Source: a virus
Direction: 5' to 3' (one strand)
DNA: 24,692 nt
Virus record (IMG/VR): IMGVR_UViG_3300050821_000615
Coordinates: 1 to 24,692 of that record
Positions 1 through 7,500 of this stretch are shown here, in pieces (positions within the stretch are counted from its first letter, which is position 1; every line of letters begins with the position of its first letter). A program made the translations under genes and the position numbers. The notes beneath the pieces were generated by a model. That model was given only the letters and a program-made list of their open reading frames with translations. It was not told the DNA's origin and searched no databases.

Positions 1-2
1 AC

Positions 3-296
3 TTCAGAATCGTTGAAGTGCTGCAAAGCCTCGGAGTATATCCGAAGAATCTCGGGAACCTCACTAAGACTGAGTTCGTGTTTAAGGCTCACGTTGCCAA
101 GGGCGGCGGTGTAAACGTCGCACCAGTTGCGAATGAGGCCGAACTCAAGACCATCGAGGCGCAGGAAGCAAAGATGCTTCCGGGTGCGCACGAGTCTGAA
201 GAGGACCTTGCGATCCGCGCGCAGCTTGCTGCTGAGTTCGCGGAGACGCCCCAAGAATTGAAGACCCCGATCCGTGGCACGCCATCAGGCTCCTAG
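3..296 (+). CDS. Partial gene upstream of terminase, unknown (possibly small terminase subunit)
   Basis: The reading frame is open from the left edge of the window, so the true start lies outside; a GTG at 18 is the first internal start-type codon but has no convincing ribosome binding site. About 97 residues are visible, ending at TAG 294-296. The visible part is acidic and rich in Ala and Glu toward its C-terminus, with no membrane segment and no catalytic motif that I recognise. It overlaps the GTG start of the large terminase by 23 bases, which implies translational coupling. Position directly before the large terminase is where small terminase subunits usually sit, so that is a reasonable guess from context only; the sequence itself does not prove it. 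Confidence 0.6.
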   Translation, partial: FRIVEVLQSLGVYPKNLGNLTKTEFVFKAHVAKGGGVNVAPVANEAELKTIEAQEAKMLPGAHESEEDLAIRAQLAAEFAETPQELKTPIRGTPSGS

Positions 297-1719
297 GTTC
301 GAGGCTCACAGCAGCCGCACATTATCGCAGGTCATGCGACAAGTCCCTGTCGAACTTCACCTGCCAGCGGCTCACCCGAAACAAGCAGAGTTAATCAACG
401 CGTTTGATGCGCGCAGGCTGCCCGATGGCCGGGTCATATTCAACCCCGGCACTGGCGGCTTCGACTACAGAACCTACCAGAGCTTACCGCTCGCATACCC
501 CGATCTGAAGTTTGTCGTCGGAGCTTGCGGCACGAAGTTCGGTAAGACCTACGGGTGCTCGATTCTGGTTGCGCGCATGGCGTGGGAAGTGAAGGACTCA
601 CTCAACTGGTGGGTTGCGCCGTCATACCGACAGTCGGAGATGGCGTACAGGTTGGTGAAGCGCCTTCTTCCCAAGGACAGCTACCTCGAATTGAAAGCTG
701 ACCTTCGACTCGAACTGATCGAACCGGATGGAGAGTTCCATTCCGCGATTGAGTTCAAGTCAGCAGAGAACGACGACAACCTTCGAGGGTTCGGTGTCCA
801 CTTCGCCATTCTGGACGAAGCGGCCCGTATCTCTCAGGCGTCATACGAGTCCGTGTGGACCACGATGACTCAGACCGATGGCCGCATGGTCATCATCTCG
901 ACGCCGAAGGGTCGCAACTGGTTTTACGACGAGTATCAGAAGGGCGAGAAGTCGGGGCTGTTACCCGGCGACGTGGATGAGAATCCAGAGTGGCTCTCGA
1001 TCCGAATGCCCACGTGGACGAATCCCTACGTCAAGCCACAACGAATCTTGACGATGAAGAAGAACATGCCAGCCGACGTGTTCGAGCAGGAAATCGCTGC
1101 TCGATTCATGTTGGAGTCGGCAGGTGTCTTCCGAGGGATCGAAGGCTGCATCAAGAAGGGTCTGGTCGATGCACGCGGCCTACCCATCAACGAGACGCCG
1201 CAAGCTGGTCAACGGTATGTGGTCGGAGTCGATCTTGCTCGCAAGAAAGACTACACAGTCATTACCGTGATCGACGTTCTGCGACGCCACGTTGTGTATT
1301 GGGCGCGCTTCAACGACATGTCATGGGCGGTGCAGAAGCGCCGCATCATCGAAGTATCCATGCTCTACAACAGAGCACGGGTGTACATGGACGGCACCGG
1401 ACTCGGTGATCCAATCGTCGAAGACGTAAGGAACGCAGGCGTACCAGTCGAGTGCTTCATCATCTCGAACCGCTCCAAGCAGGAGTTGATCGAGAAGCTG
1501 AGAGCAGACATCGAATTCGGTCGCATCTCGTTCCCGCAGCTTCCCATGCTCATCAAGGAGCTTCGCAACTTCGAATACGAAATCAATTCAAACGGAAACA
1601 TCAAGTACAGCGCGCCTCCGGGTCAGCATGACGACTGCGTAATCAGTCTCGCTCTTGCGGCTCATGGAACGAACATACGCATGGGCATTAGTCGTGCCTT
1701 GCAAGTTCGCGGCGTTTAA
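274..1719 (+). CDS. terL: Terminase large subunit (packaging ATPase and nuclease)
   Basis: This is the motor that pumps DNA into the procapsid and cuts it. Numbered from GTG 274, the ATPase domain shows a Walker A-type loop GACGTKFGKT at 83-92, a Walker B strand FAILDE at 178-183 with Asp181 and Glu182, and a coupling motif STPKG near 209-213. The C-terminal RNase H-like nuclease shows GVDLA near 318-322 (Asp320), YMDGTG near 371-376 (Asp373) and QHDDC near 451-455 (Asp453/454), the acidic residues expected to bind metal. At 481 residues the length is normal and both domains look intact. GTG 274 overlaps the preceding gene; an in-frame ATG at 334 is an alternative start that would keep all motifs. 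The protein works at the portal vertex, encoded by the gene at 3135. Confidence 0.96.
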   Translation: MARHQAPRFEAHSSRTLSQVMRQVPVELHLPAAHPKQAELINAFDARRLPDGRVIFNPGTGGFDYRTYQSLPLAYPDLKFVVGACGTKFGKTYGCSILVARMAWEVKDSLNWWVAPSYRQSEMAYRLVKRLLPKDSYLELKADLRLELIEPDGEFHSAIEFKSAENDDNLRGFGVHFAILDEAARISQASYESVWTTMTQTDGRMVIISTPKGRNWFYDEYQKGEKSGLLPGDVDENPEWLSIRMPTWTNPYVKPQRILTMKKNMPADVFEQEIAARFMLESAGVFRGIEGCIKKGLVDARGLPINETPQAGQRYVVGVDLARKKDYTVITVIDVLRRHVVYWARFNDMSWAVQKRRIIEVSMLYNRARVYMDGTGLGDPIVEDVRNAGVPVECFIISNRSKQELIEKLRADIEFGRISFPQLPMLIKELRNFEYEINSNGNIKYSAPPGQHDDCVISLALAAHGTNIRMGISRALQVRGV

Positions 1720-1769
1720 GTCCCTGACAACCCGAGCAGTACAGCAAACAACTCTTGGTGGGGAGTGCC

Positions 1770-2120
1770 ATGCGTAGTGATCGAAGTCTGAAACGGTGGT
1801 ACTCCCTCGCCAACAAGAAGTTCTTCTATGGCGAGTTACCGCAGAACGTAATTCTGCGAAAGGTCGGACCTGAAGAAGAGAACGACCAAGCAGGAACATA
1901 CGAGACGGAACTCAAGCGATACAAGTACGAGATTCGTTTCAACAGAGAAAAGAATCCGACGAGAACGATCCTACTCAGTGCGTTGTTGCACGAGATGATC
2001 CACGTCGCTACCGGGCTGCGAGACAACCACGGCCCACTGTTTCATGAGTGGCACCAAAAGTTAATGGAGCGCGGAGCATTCAAAAAGGGCGCGCTTCTCA
2101 AAGGAATCAGTTTGTTCTGA
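1770..2120 (+). CDS. SprT-like zinc metalloprotease
   Basis: Start ATG 1770 is chosen because GGTGGGGAG lies just upstream; a longer reading from TTG 1755 is possible but less likely. The 116-residue product carries HEMIH at 74-78, the HExxH zinc and catalytic motif, followed by HGPLF at 87-91, which fits the third His ligand and the HG..F pattern of SprT/Spartan-type minigluzincins. The N-terminal part (residues 8-35) resembles the short strand-rich lead of that family. Cellular relatives cleave proteins crosslinked to DNA; phage versions are known but their targets are mostly unknown. It sits between terminase and glycosyltransferase and ends three bases before an alternative start of the next gene. 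No separate zinc ribbon is seen after the catalytic core, so this is a minimal version. Confidence 0.82.
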   Translation: MRSDRSLKRWYSLANKKFFYGELPQNVILRKVGPEEENDQAGTYETELKRYKYEIRFNREKNPTRTILLSALLHEMIHVATGLRDNHGPLFHEWHQKLMERGAFKKGALLKGISLF

Positions 2121-2135
2121 CTCGTGGGGGAGTCC

Positions 2136-3125
2136 ATGAACTTACCAAGTTTGGTTCCATCGTCGGGCCTACAAGCCCGCCCGGTGGACGTGAGCGTAAT
2201 CATCGCTCATCGCGGCCCTGAGATGGGCCTGTGGTTCACAATCGAAAGCTGCATGATCGACTTGGAGAGGTCCGGCCTCTCCTATGAGTTCCGCATCTGC
2301 GTCAACGGCGAGGAGATGATCTCCGAGGATTTGCGGCGGATCAAGCACTTCACCGAGAAGACTGGTCACATGGGAGAGTTACTCCATGTGGCGCAACCGA
2401 TGTCGCCGCCCACTGCGCGGCAGATGGTCACGGAGAACGCGAACGGGAAGTACCTGTTCTTCTTCGACAACCACTGCCTGCCAACACCGGGTTACTTCAG
2501 ACGCGGCGTCAGCATGATGGATGCTCAGAACATTGACTTCATGCACTCGACCACGCGGTTCTTTCATGGTGAGCAGATTCACTACGAGTACAAGCTTTCG
2601 CTAAAGCGAGATTTTTGGACTCTGGCACCATACCTCGATGCGCTTAACCCTGACCTACCGTACCGCGTCGCGGTCGCGGGTCACGGTGGATTCGTGGTGC
2701 GCAACAGCGCATGGAAAGAATGCGGCGGCTACTGGCAGGGCTTCGAAGGCTACGGTGGTGAGGAGACGTACACCGACCTGAAGTTCTGGATGCTCGGCAA
2801 GGAAGTTTGGATCGACCCGCAGATGGTCCACTTTCATTGGGCAGGTGAGCGGCAGTACTCGCGGCACTTCACCGACGACTACTACAAGAACATGTTCATG
2901 TCCGCCAACCTAATCGGCGGCGACGAGTGGTTGCACAGAGTTTTCAGCAGCGCCACGCGCTGCACGCGGTTCGTCAAGAAGGGCCAGACCGCAACACCGA
3001 TGTACGACTTGATGGTGGAGGCCCAAAGCAAAACCAAAGAGCACGCGAAGTGGATCGCAGAGCGCCGCACGCGGACTCTGGACGAACTGCTTGCGTGGTT
3101 CAAGGACAACGGAATCCGCACGTAA
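2136..3125 (+). CDS. GT-A glycosyltransferase, family 2/27-like
   Basis: The product (329 residues from ATG 2136, behind GGGGGAG) is a nucleotide-sugar-dependent glycosyltransferase of the GT-A fold. Residues 17-24 (VDVSVIIA) form the typical first strand, FFFDNHC at 108-114 supplies a DXH metal/sugar-nucleotide motif (Asp111, His113), and GYGGEETYTDLKFWMLG at 205-221 followed by VHFHW at 231-235 matches the acceptor-side acidic pair and late His seen in family 2 and, more specifically, polypeptide GalNAc-transferase-like enzymes. DXH rather than DXD points toward the latter. There is no membrane segment, so it is probably soluble and acts in the cytoplasm. Between terminase and portal it could modify a virion protein or a host surface precursor; the acceptor cannot be read from sequence. 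Confidence 0.88.
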   Translation: MNLPSLVPSSGLQARPVDVSVIIAHRGPEMGLWFTIESCMIDLERSGLSYEFRICVNGEEMISEDLRRIKHFTEKTGHMGELLHVAQPMSPPTARQMVTENANGKYLFFFDNHCLPTPGYFRRGVSMMDAQNIDFMHSTTRFFHGEQIHYEYKLSLKRDFWTLAPYLDALNPDLPYRVAVAGHGGFVVRNSAWKECGGYWQGFEGYGGEETYTDLKFWMLGKEVWIDPQMVHFHWAGERQYSRHFTDDYYKNMFMSANLIGGDEWLHRVFSSATRCTRFVKKGQTATPMYDLMVEAQSKTKEHAKWIAERRTRTLDELLAWFKDNGIRT

Positions 3126-3134
3126 AGGAAGCGC

Positions 3135-4904
3135 ATGGCAGACATTCCAATGGGGAGTACGGGGACACTTACTTACCCCGGCTCCAGCGTCAACACGGGC
3201 AATGAGGCGTCCTTCCCGACTAGCGTCGTGAATGTGAAGACGCCCAACGTTGGCGTGGCGGACGACGGAAAGCAAGACAAGGACAAGCGAGAGATCGAGC
3301 GGTTGAGGTCCACCAGCGCGTTGTACCAGAAGTACGCGCCGCTATGGAACTTCTTCCTCGCGGCCTACGAGGGTGGTAGGGACTTCGCATCTGCGTCAAA
3401 CATCTTCCGTCACCCACGTGAGCACCCGGACGATTTCAACGAGCGCGCAAAGCGCTTGTACTACCACAACTACTGCTACCCGCTGGTGGACTTCTTCACG
3501 ACGTTCATTTTTACGGAGACGATCCAGAGAGACGGCGAGAGCAACCGCGATTGGTACGACGGCTTCATCACCGACGTGAACAAGAAGGGCGAAGACATCA
3601 CCCAGTTCATGATGCAGGTGAGTGATGACATGCAGATTTTCGGCATGTCTTACATTCTCGTCGATGCTCCGCCTGCACCCCCAGAAGGAATGACCGAGGC
3701 GCAGCAGAAGGAGCAGGGCATCAGACCTTACTGGGTGCTGGTGCGGCCAACAGAGGTCCTCGACTGGGCAACTGATTCGTTCGACCAGTTCACGTACCTA
3801 AAGCGTGTTGAGTTTCAGACACGCATCAGTGGGGGATTCTCTAAGAGAAACATTGAGCGCTACAGCGAGTGGTCGCAGGACGAGATCAGGGTATCCGAGG
3901 TTGACATTACAAACCCGGACGAGCCTGTTCTGCTTTTCACTGGACAGATCATTAAGAACGAGATGGGAAAAGTCCCGTTCAATGTCGCGCGATACAAGCG
4001 CAGCAAAACCGATAAGTTCATGGGCATCTCGTTCCTGAATGACATCGCGTTCATCAGTCGCGAGGTTATGAACCTCACGTCGTTGTTGCAGGAATTCCTC
4101 TACCGCCAGTGCTTCAACATTCTGGCGATGGAGTCTGATCCGAACGTCCCTGAGATCGAACAGATGCAGGGCGAGATCAGCACTGCGAACATGCTGAAGT
4201 ACGCGCAGGGAACCAAAGAGCCTAAGTACATCACACCGCCTGTTCAGCCCGCCAAGTTCCTTCAGGACGAGCGTTCAGCCAATGTGATGTCGATGTACAA
4301 GATCGCTGCACAGGACACGATCAACGACCTGTTCAACGGTCAGAAATCCAGCGGCTTCTCGAAGTCGCAGTCGTTCCAGAACACCGTACCGAAGATCGCA
4401 ACCCGCGCTGAGACGTTGCAGCAGTGCGAGATGCAGTTGATGAAACTGACCTTCGAGTACATGGGTAAGGAATGGGACGGCACGATCAAGTACAAGGATC
4501 ACTATCAGATCACTAACTTGACCGATGCGCTCAGCCAACTGAGCACGCTATTCAAAGACTTGCAGATCAACTCCAAGACGTTCGCTGAGATGCAGATGAA
4601 GCGAATGATCGACGAGTTCGACGGTAGGTTGACTCCCGACCAACGTAAGAAGGTTTACGAAGAGATCGAGGCAATCGACTGGGATGAGTGGTTCGACGTT
4701 ATGAAGCTCGCGTTCTTGGGCCGCGCTGCATTGGCACCGGAAACGGCATTGATGATGGACGAACCAGACGTTAAGGCTGCCGCAGCGAAAGCTGAAGGCG
4801 CGACACCAGTCAAAGGCAAGGACACACCCACAGCGGCGTCAACGCCACAACGGGCAACGTCCGGGTCCGCCGAGATTGCAAAGGAAGCACGCAGTAAGAA
4901 GTAG
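3135..4904 (+). CDS. Portal protein
   Basis: The 589-residue product follows the terminase block and precedes scaffold and capsid, as portals do. It starts at ATG 3135 behind AGGAAG (3126-3131). The N-terminal 40 residues are low-complexity; after them comes an alpha/beta region with the look of the portal wing (YYHNYCYPLVDFFTTFIF around 110-127, YWVLVRPTEVLDW around 199-211), then a helical stem and crown region, and a tail rich in Ala, Thr, Pro and Lys over the last 40 residues. Portals form a dodecameric ring at one vertex through which the terminase threads DNA and to which the connector binds. Assignment rests on size, order and overall pattern; I see no single diagnostic motif. It is close in style to the portal family often found in siphoviruses without an obvious head protease. 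Confidence 0.87.
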   Translation: MADIPMGSTGTLTYPGSSVNTGNEASFPTSVVNVKTPNVGVADDGKQDKDKREIERLRSTSALYQKYAPLWNFFLAAYEGGRDFASASNIFRHPREHPDDFNERAKRLYYHNYCYPLVDFFTTFIFTETIQRDGESNRDWYDGFITDVNKKGEDITQFMMQVSDDMQIFGMSYILVDAPPAPPEGMTEAQQKEQGIRPYWVLVRPTEVLDWATDSFDQFTYLKRVEFQTRISGGFSKRNIERYSEWSQDEIRVSEVDITNPDEPVLLFTGQIIKNEMGKVPFNVARYKRSKTDKFMGISFLNDIAFISREVMNLTSLLQEFLYRQCFNILAMESDPNVPEIEQMQGEISTANMLKYAQGTKEPKYITPPVQPAKFLQDERSANVMSMYKIAAQDTINDLFNGQKSSGFSKSQSFQNTVPKIATRAETLQQCEMQLMKLTFEYMGKEWDGTIKYKDHYQITNLTDALSQLSTLFKDLQINSKTFAEMQMKRMIDEFDGRLTPDQRKKVYEEIEAIDWDEWFDVMKLAFLGRAALAPETALMMDEPDVKAAAAKAEGATPVKGKDTPTAASTPQRATSGSAEIAKEARSKK

Positions 4905-4914
4905 TTGACAAGCG

Positions 4915-4938
4915 GGGCGGTTGCACTTTCAACCGCCC
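4915..4938 (+). other. Strong hairpin between portal and scaffold genes
   Basis: Perfect 9-base-pair inverted repeat GGGCGGTTG / CAACCGCCC with a six-base loop, ten bases after the portal stop. No T-run follows (next bases are TGTCTGAG), so it is not a canonical intrinsic terminator; RNA stabilisation, pausing or processing between the genes is more likely. A TTGACA at 4905-4910 precedes it but has no matching -10 element at normal spacing. Confidence 0.7.
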
Positions 4939-4999
4939 TGTCTGAGACGCACACGCCGCGTCACTAAACAATGGCGGACAAAACCCAAAGGAACAATTT

Positions 5000-5761
5000 A
5001 TGTCGACACCAGCAGTTACACCCGATCCGAACAACCCTCCTGTGAAAGTGGAGTTCACCCCCGAGCAGCAGGAGCACATCAACGGACTCTTCAATTCTCG
5101 GTTCGCCAAGATTCAGTCGAAGCATGAGCAGGAGATGCAGGCCATGTCTCAGAAGCTCGAAGAACTGAAGGCCGCGATTCCGCAGAAGAATGACCCGCCC
5201 ACCAACGGCGGTAACAACGGCGGCGGCAACGCTGATGAAGAGAACAAGCGACAGATGAAGGCGCTGCTGGACGCAGAGAAGGCTGAGAAAGCCAGCCTGC
5301 GCAACCTGCTCGACGCTGAAAAGCAGGAGAAGGCGAAGATCGTTGAGGAGAACAAGAAAATCCTCAAGGACAACGCCATTAACGACGCGGCCTCAAGCCT
5401 TCCTAACGGTGTGGAGTTCCACGAGTTGAAGACTGTGAAGAAGCTGGTGGAAGACGACATTGTGTTCGATCAAGAAGCGAACCAGTGGGTCGTGAAAGAG
5501 AACGGCGCGACGAAGATGAACAGTTCGTTGCTGCCGATGACATTGACTGAGTATTTTGCTCAGTTCGCCGCAGCCCGTCCGTACCTCGTTAAGGGGACCG
5601 TGAAGGGCGGAAGCGGCTCTGCCGAGAGCGGACGGAATGGTTCGCATCAAGGCGGCGTCGGCGTGGTGAGAACCAAGGCCGACGTGAAGACCACGAAAGA
5701 CAAAGTGGACTTCATTGCAAAGTTTGGCTACGACCAATGGGCGAAGCTGCCCACTAAGTAG
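5000..5761 (+). CDS. Capsid assembly scaffolding protein
   Basis: The 253-residue product lies directly between portal and major capsid genes, where scaffolds are encoded. ATG 5000 is preceded by AAAGGAA. It is highly charged and helical: residues 19-60 and 80-125 read as coiled coils, separated by a Gly/Asn-rich linker (NGGNNGGGN, 69-77). A ten-residue motif occurs twice, LLDAEKAEKA at 89-98 and LLDAEKQEKA at 103-112, i.e. two turns of the same heptad pattern. A more globular part (130-200) and a Gly/Ser-rich tail follow. Scaffolds guide coat subunits into a procapsid and are then removed. I see no Ser protease triad or ClpP-like motif fused to it, so unlike many HK97-type modules it does not obviously carry a maturation protease. 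Confidence 0.83.
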   Translation: MSTPAVTPDPNNPPVKVEFTPEQQEHINGLFNSRFAKIQSKHEQEMQAMSQKLEELKAAIPQKNDPPTNGGNNGGGNADEENKRQMKALLDAEKAEKASLRNLLDAEKQEKAKIVEENKKILKDNAINDAASSLPNGVEFHELKTVKKLVEDDIVFDQEANQWVVKENGATKMNSSLLPMTLTEYFAQFAAARPYLVKGTVKGGSGSAESGRNGSHQGGVGVVRTKADVKTTKDKVDFIAKFGYDQWAKLPTK

Positions 5762-5768
5762 CACAAGA

Positions 5769-5793
5769 TTCTCCCGGTTAATAACCGCGAGAA
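5769..5793 (+). other. Hairpin after scaffold gene
   Basis: Inverted repeat TTCTC-C-CGGTT / AACCG-C-GAGAA with a three-base loop AAT and one C-C mismatch in the stem, eight bases after the scaffold stop. No T-run follows. It is the first of two hairpins in the 102-base gap before the capsid gene. Confidence 0.6.
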
Positions 5794-5812
5794 CCACCCG
5801 CACTAATAACTA

Positions 5813-5845
5813 CGGGACGCGCTCAACGCGTCCCGAAATCTTTTT
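5813..5845 (+). terminator. Intrinsic terminator-like hairpin before major capsid gene
   Basis: Perfect 9-base-pair stem CGGGACGCG (5813-5821) / CGCGTCCCG (5827-5835), five-base loop, then AAATC and five T residues (5841-5845). The T-run starts a few bases late, so termination may be partial. It lies immediately upstream of the ribosome binding site of the capsid gene, where it could also protect the 5' end of a processed capsid message. Confidence 0.7.
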
Positions 5846-5863
5846 CGAAAAGGAAATGCATTT

Positions 5864-6847
5864 ATGCCTAGCACTATCGGCACAGAAACCGATTTCGTAA
5901 TCTACAACGCTCAGTTTTGGGGCGGCGTGGTTGAAACGCTGCAACAGAACACCGAAGCGTTCAACGCGGCTTCACAGAACGCCATCCGCCTCGTGACCCG
6001 GAGCATCTTGGGTCAGTACGAGCGTGAGTCGTTCCTGAAGTCCACCGCTTCACTGATCTCCCGTCGGGATGTCACCGTGACGACCGCCGTGTCCGACAAC
6101 AAACTGTCGGCTGGTGAAATGGTTGGCGTGAAGGTCAACCGTCGGCTTGGCCCGGTTACCCAGTCCCGCGACGCCTTCCGCAAGATCGGCGTGTCGCCGG
6201 AAGAGTTCAGCTTCATGCTCGGAGAGCAGAGCGGCCCTGCAATCGCTGTCGACTACATCAACCTCGCGGTTGGTTCGGTGCGCGCGGCGATCAGCAATCA
6301 GGCTGCGTTGCAGTACGACGCAACTCAGGACACCCTGAAGACCCTGAACCACACCGCGATGGTTCACGGCCTGTCGAAGTTCGGAGATCGCGCGGCCCGC
6401 ATCGTTTGTTGGGTCATGCACTCCAAGAACTACTTCGACCTGATGGCTCAGCAGATCGCTGACAAGCTGTACGAAGTCGCTGGCGCGACTGTGTACGCTG
6501 GCACCATCGCCACGTTCGGCAAGCCCGTCGTGGTGCTGGATAGCCCGAACCTATTCACCGTGGGTTCAGCCTCGACCACGTATGACGTGCTCGGCCTCGT
6601 CGAGAACGCCGTGGAAGTCGCTGAGTCTGAAGAGCGCGACATCATCTCGCAGCCCGTCACCGGGTTGGAGAACTTGGTGGATCGCATTCAGGGTGAGTAT
6701 GCGTTCAACCTGCGCGTGAAGGGTTGCGCTTACGACACCACGCAGGGTGCGAACCCGCTGGATGCGACGCTGTTGACTGCGGCCACGTGGTTGAAGGTGG
6801 TTGCGGACAACAAAGAGATGCCCGGAATCCGGGTCAGCACGAACTAA
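5864..6847 (+). CDS. Major capsid protein
   Basis: The 327-residue product follows the scaffold, is isolated from neighbours by hairpins on both sides, and has the order and size expected of a major coat protein. ATG 5864 is used with AAAGGAAA about ten bases upstream; the ATG at 5856 is out of frame. No membrane segment or enzyme motif is present. The N-terminus (residues 1-60, with helical RLVTRSILGQYERESFL around 42-58) would form the N-arm region, the middle carries alternating strands and helices, and the C-terminal part (about 190-320) contains strand-rich axial-domain-like sequence such as KPVVVLDSPNLF (219-230). An HK97-type fold is assumed because tailed phages use it; it cannot be shown here. 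No propeptide cleavage site is evident. Confidence 0.87.
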   Translation: MPSTIGTETDFVIYNAQFWGGVVETLQQNTEAFNAASQNAIRLVTRSILGQYERESFLKSTASLISRRDVTVTTAVSDNKLSAGEMVGVKVNRRLGPVTQSRDAFRKIGVSPEEFSFMLGEQSGPAIAVDYINLAVGSVRAAISNQAALQYDATQDTLKTLNHTAMVHGLSKFGDRAARIVCWVMHSKNYFDLMAQQIADKLYEVAGATVYAGTIATFGKPVVVLDSPNLFTVGSASTTYDVLGLVENAVEVAESEERDIISQPVTGLENLVDRIQGEYAFNLRVKGCAYDTTQGANPLDATLLTAATWLKVVADNKEMPGIRVSTN

Positions 6848-6871
6848 CAGTTCGTATCTCTGGAAACCCAT

Positions 6872-6904
6872 AGGGGCGGCTTCGGTCGCCCCTTACTTTT
6901 CTTT
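6872..6904 (+). terminator. Intrinsic terminator with UUCG tetraloop after major capsid gene
   Basis: Stem AGGGGCGGC (6872-6880) / GTCGCCCCT (6885-6893), nine pairs including one G-U, closed by a C(UUCG)G tetraloop, followed by a T-rich tract TACTTTTCTTT. This is the best-formed terminator in the window and lies just after the most highly expressed structural gene, right upstream of the AGGAG of the next gene. The UUCG loop is an exceptionally stable RNA loop. Confidence 0.87.
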
Positions 6905-6918
6905 AGGAGTCCGCAGGC

Positions 6919-7500
6919 ATGAGCTTCGCAACAATCAACGCAACCATCGCGGACGAACGCGCCAACAGCTACGTCGATGTTCCCACGTTTCAGGCGTACT
7001 GGACGCAGCACTGGGATCAGGTAACCGCATCCTCCATGCTTGCGATTGCCGACCCTACGCTGCTGCTCATCAGAGCGTGCCGCACCATTGAGACGCTTCA
7101 CTTCACGGAGCCAGTCGATCCTCTCGCTGACTACCACTTGGTGTACGACTCGCGGCAACAGCAGATTCGCTCGGTCAAGACCAACTATGGTCGCCCGCAG
7201 AAATACAACTACTACCAACACCTTCAGTTCCCTCGCACGTTGGACATTTACCAAGACGGGACGCTCTACATTCCACCCGAGATTCTGGCCGCTCAGTGTG
7301 AGCAGGCCGCATATGAGTTCAGCTTCGATACGAGCATCCTTGAGACGAGCTTGCAGGGAGTCGACCGAGAGGCCATCAACGTCGGTGGGGTTCAGATCAG
7401 CCAGCACATGCGAGCAAAGGGTTCGATGATCTGCGCGGCAGCCTACAACATGTGCAAGCCGTACATCATTAACCAGAACATGAGATTGCAGAGGGCCTAA
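6919..7500 (+). CDS. Head-tail connector / adaptor protein (DnaT-like type)
   Basis: ATG 6919 is preceded by TAGGAG and yields 193 residues. The opening (ATINATIADERANSYVDVPT, 4-23, then FQAYW) has the form of the so-called DnaT-like phage family, usually encoded directly after the capsid gene and interpreted as the adaptor that binds the portal ring. The protein is mostly helical with a Tyr-rich middle (PQKYNYYQHLQFPR, 93-106) and no membrane segment. Its stop overlaps the next start in TAATG at 7498-7502, consistent with coupled translation of connector subunits. The link to DNA primosome protein DnaT is only a family name; in this position a structural connector role is much more likely. 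Confidence 0.75.
   Translation: MSFATINATIADERANSYVDVPTFQAYWTQHWDQVTASSMLAIADPTLLLIRACRTIETLHFTEPVDPLADYHLVYDSRQQQIRSVKTNYGRPQKYNYYQHLQFPRTLDIYQDGTLYIPPEILAAQCEQAAYEFSFDTSILETSLQGVDREAINVGGVQISQHMRAKGSMICAAAYNMCKPYIINQNMRLQRA

Noticed and set aside
4905-4935. TTGACA at 4905-4910 as a promoter for the scaffold gene
   Set aside because: At a spacing of 16-18 bases there is no -10-like hexamer; the region forms the hairpin instead.
4970-5043. Small reading frame starting at ATG 4970
   Set aside because: It overlaps the scaffold start in another frame and encodes 24 residues with no pattern; the AAAGGAA inside it serves ATG 5000.
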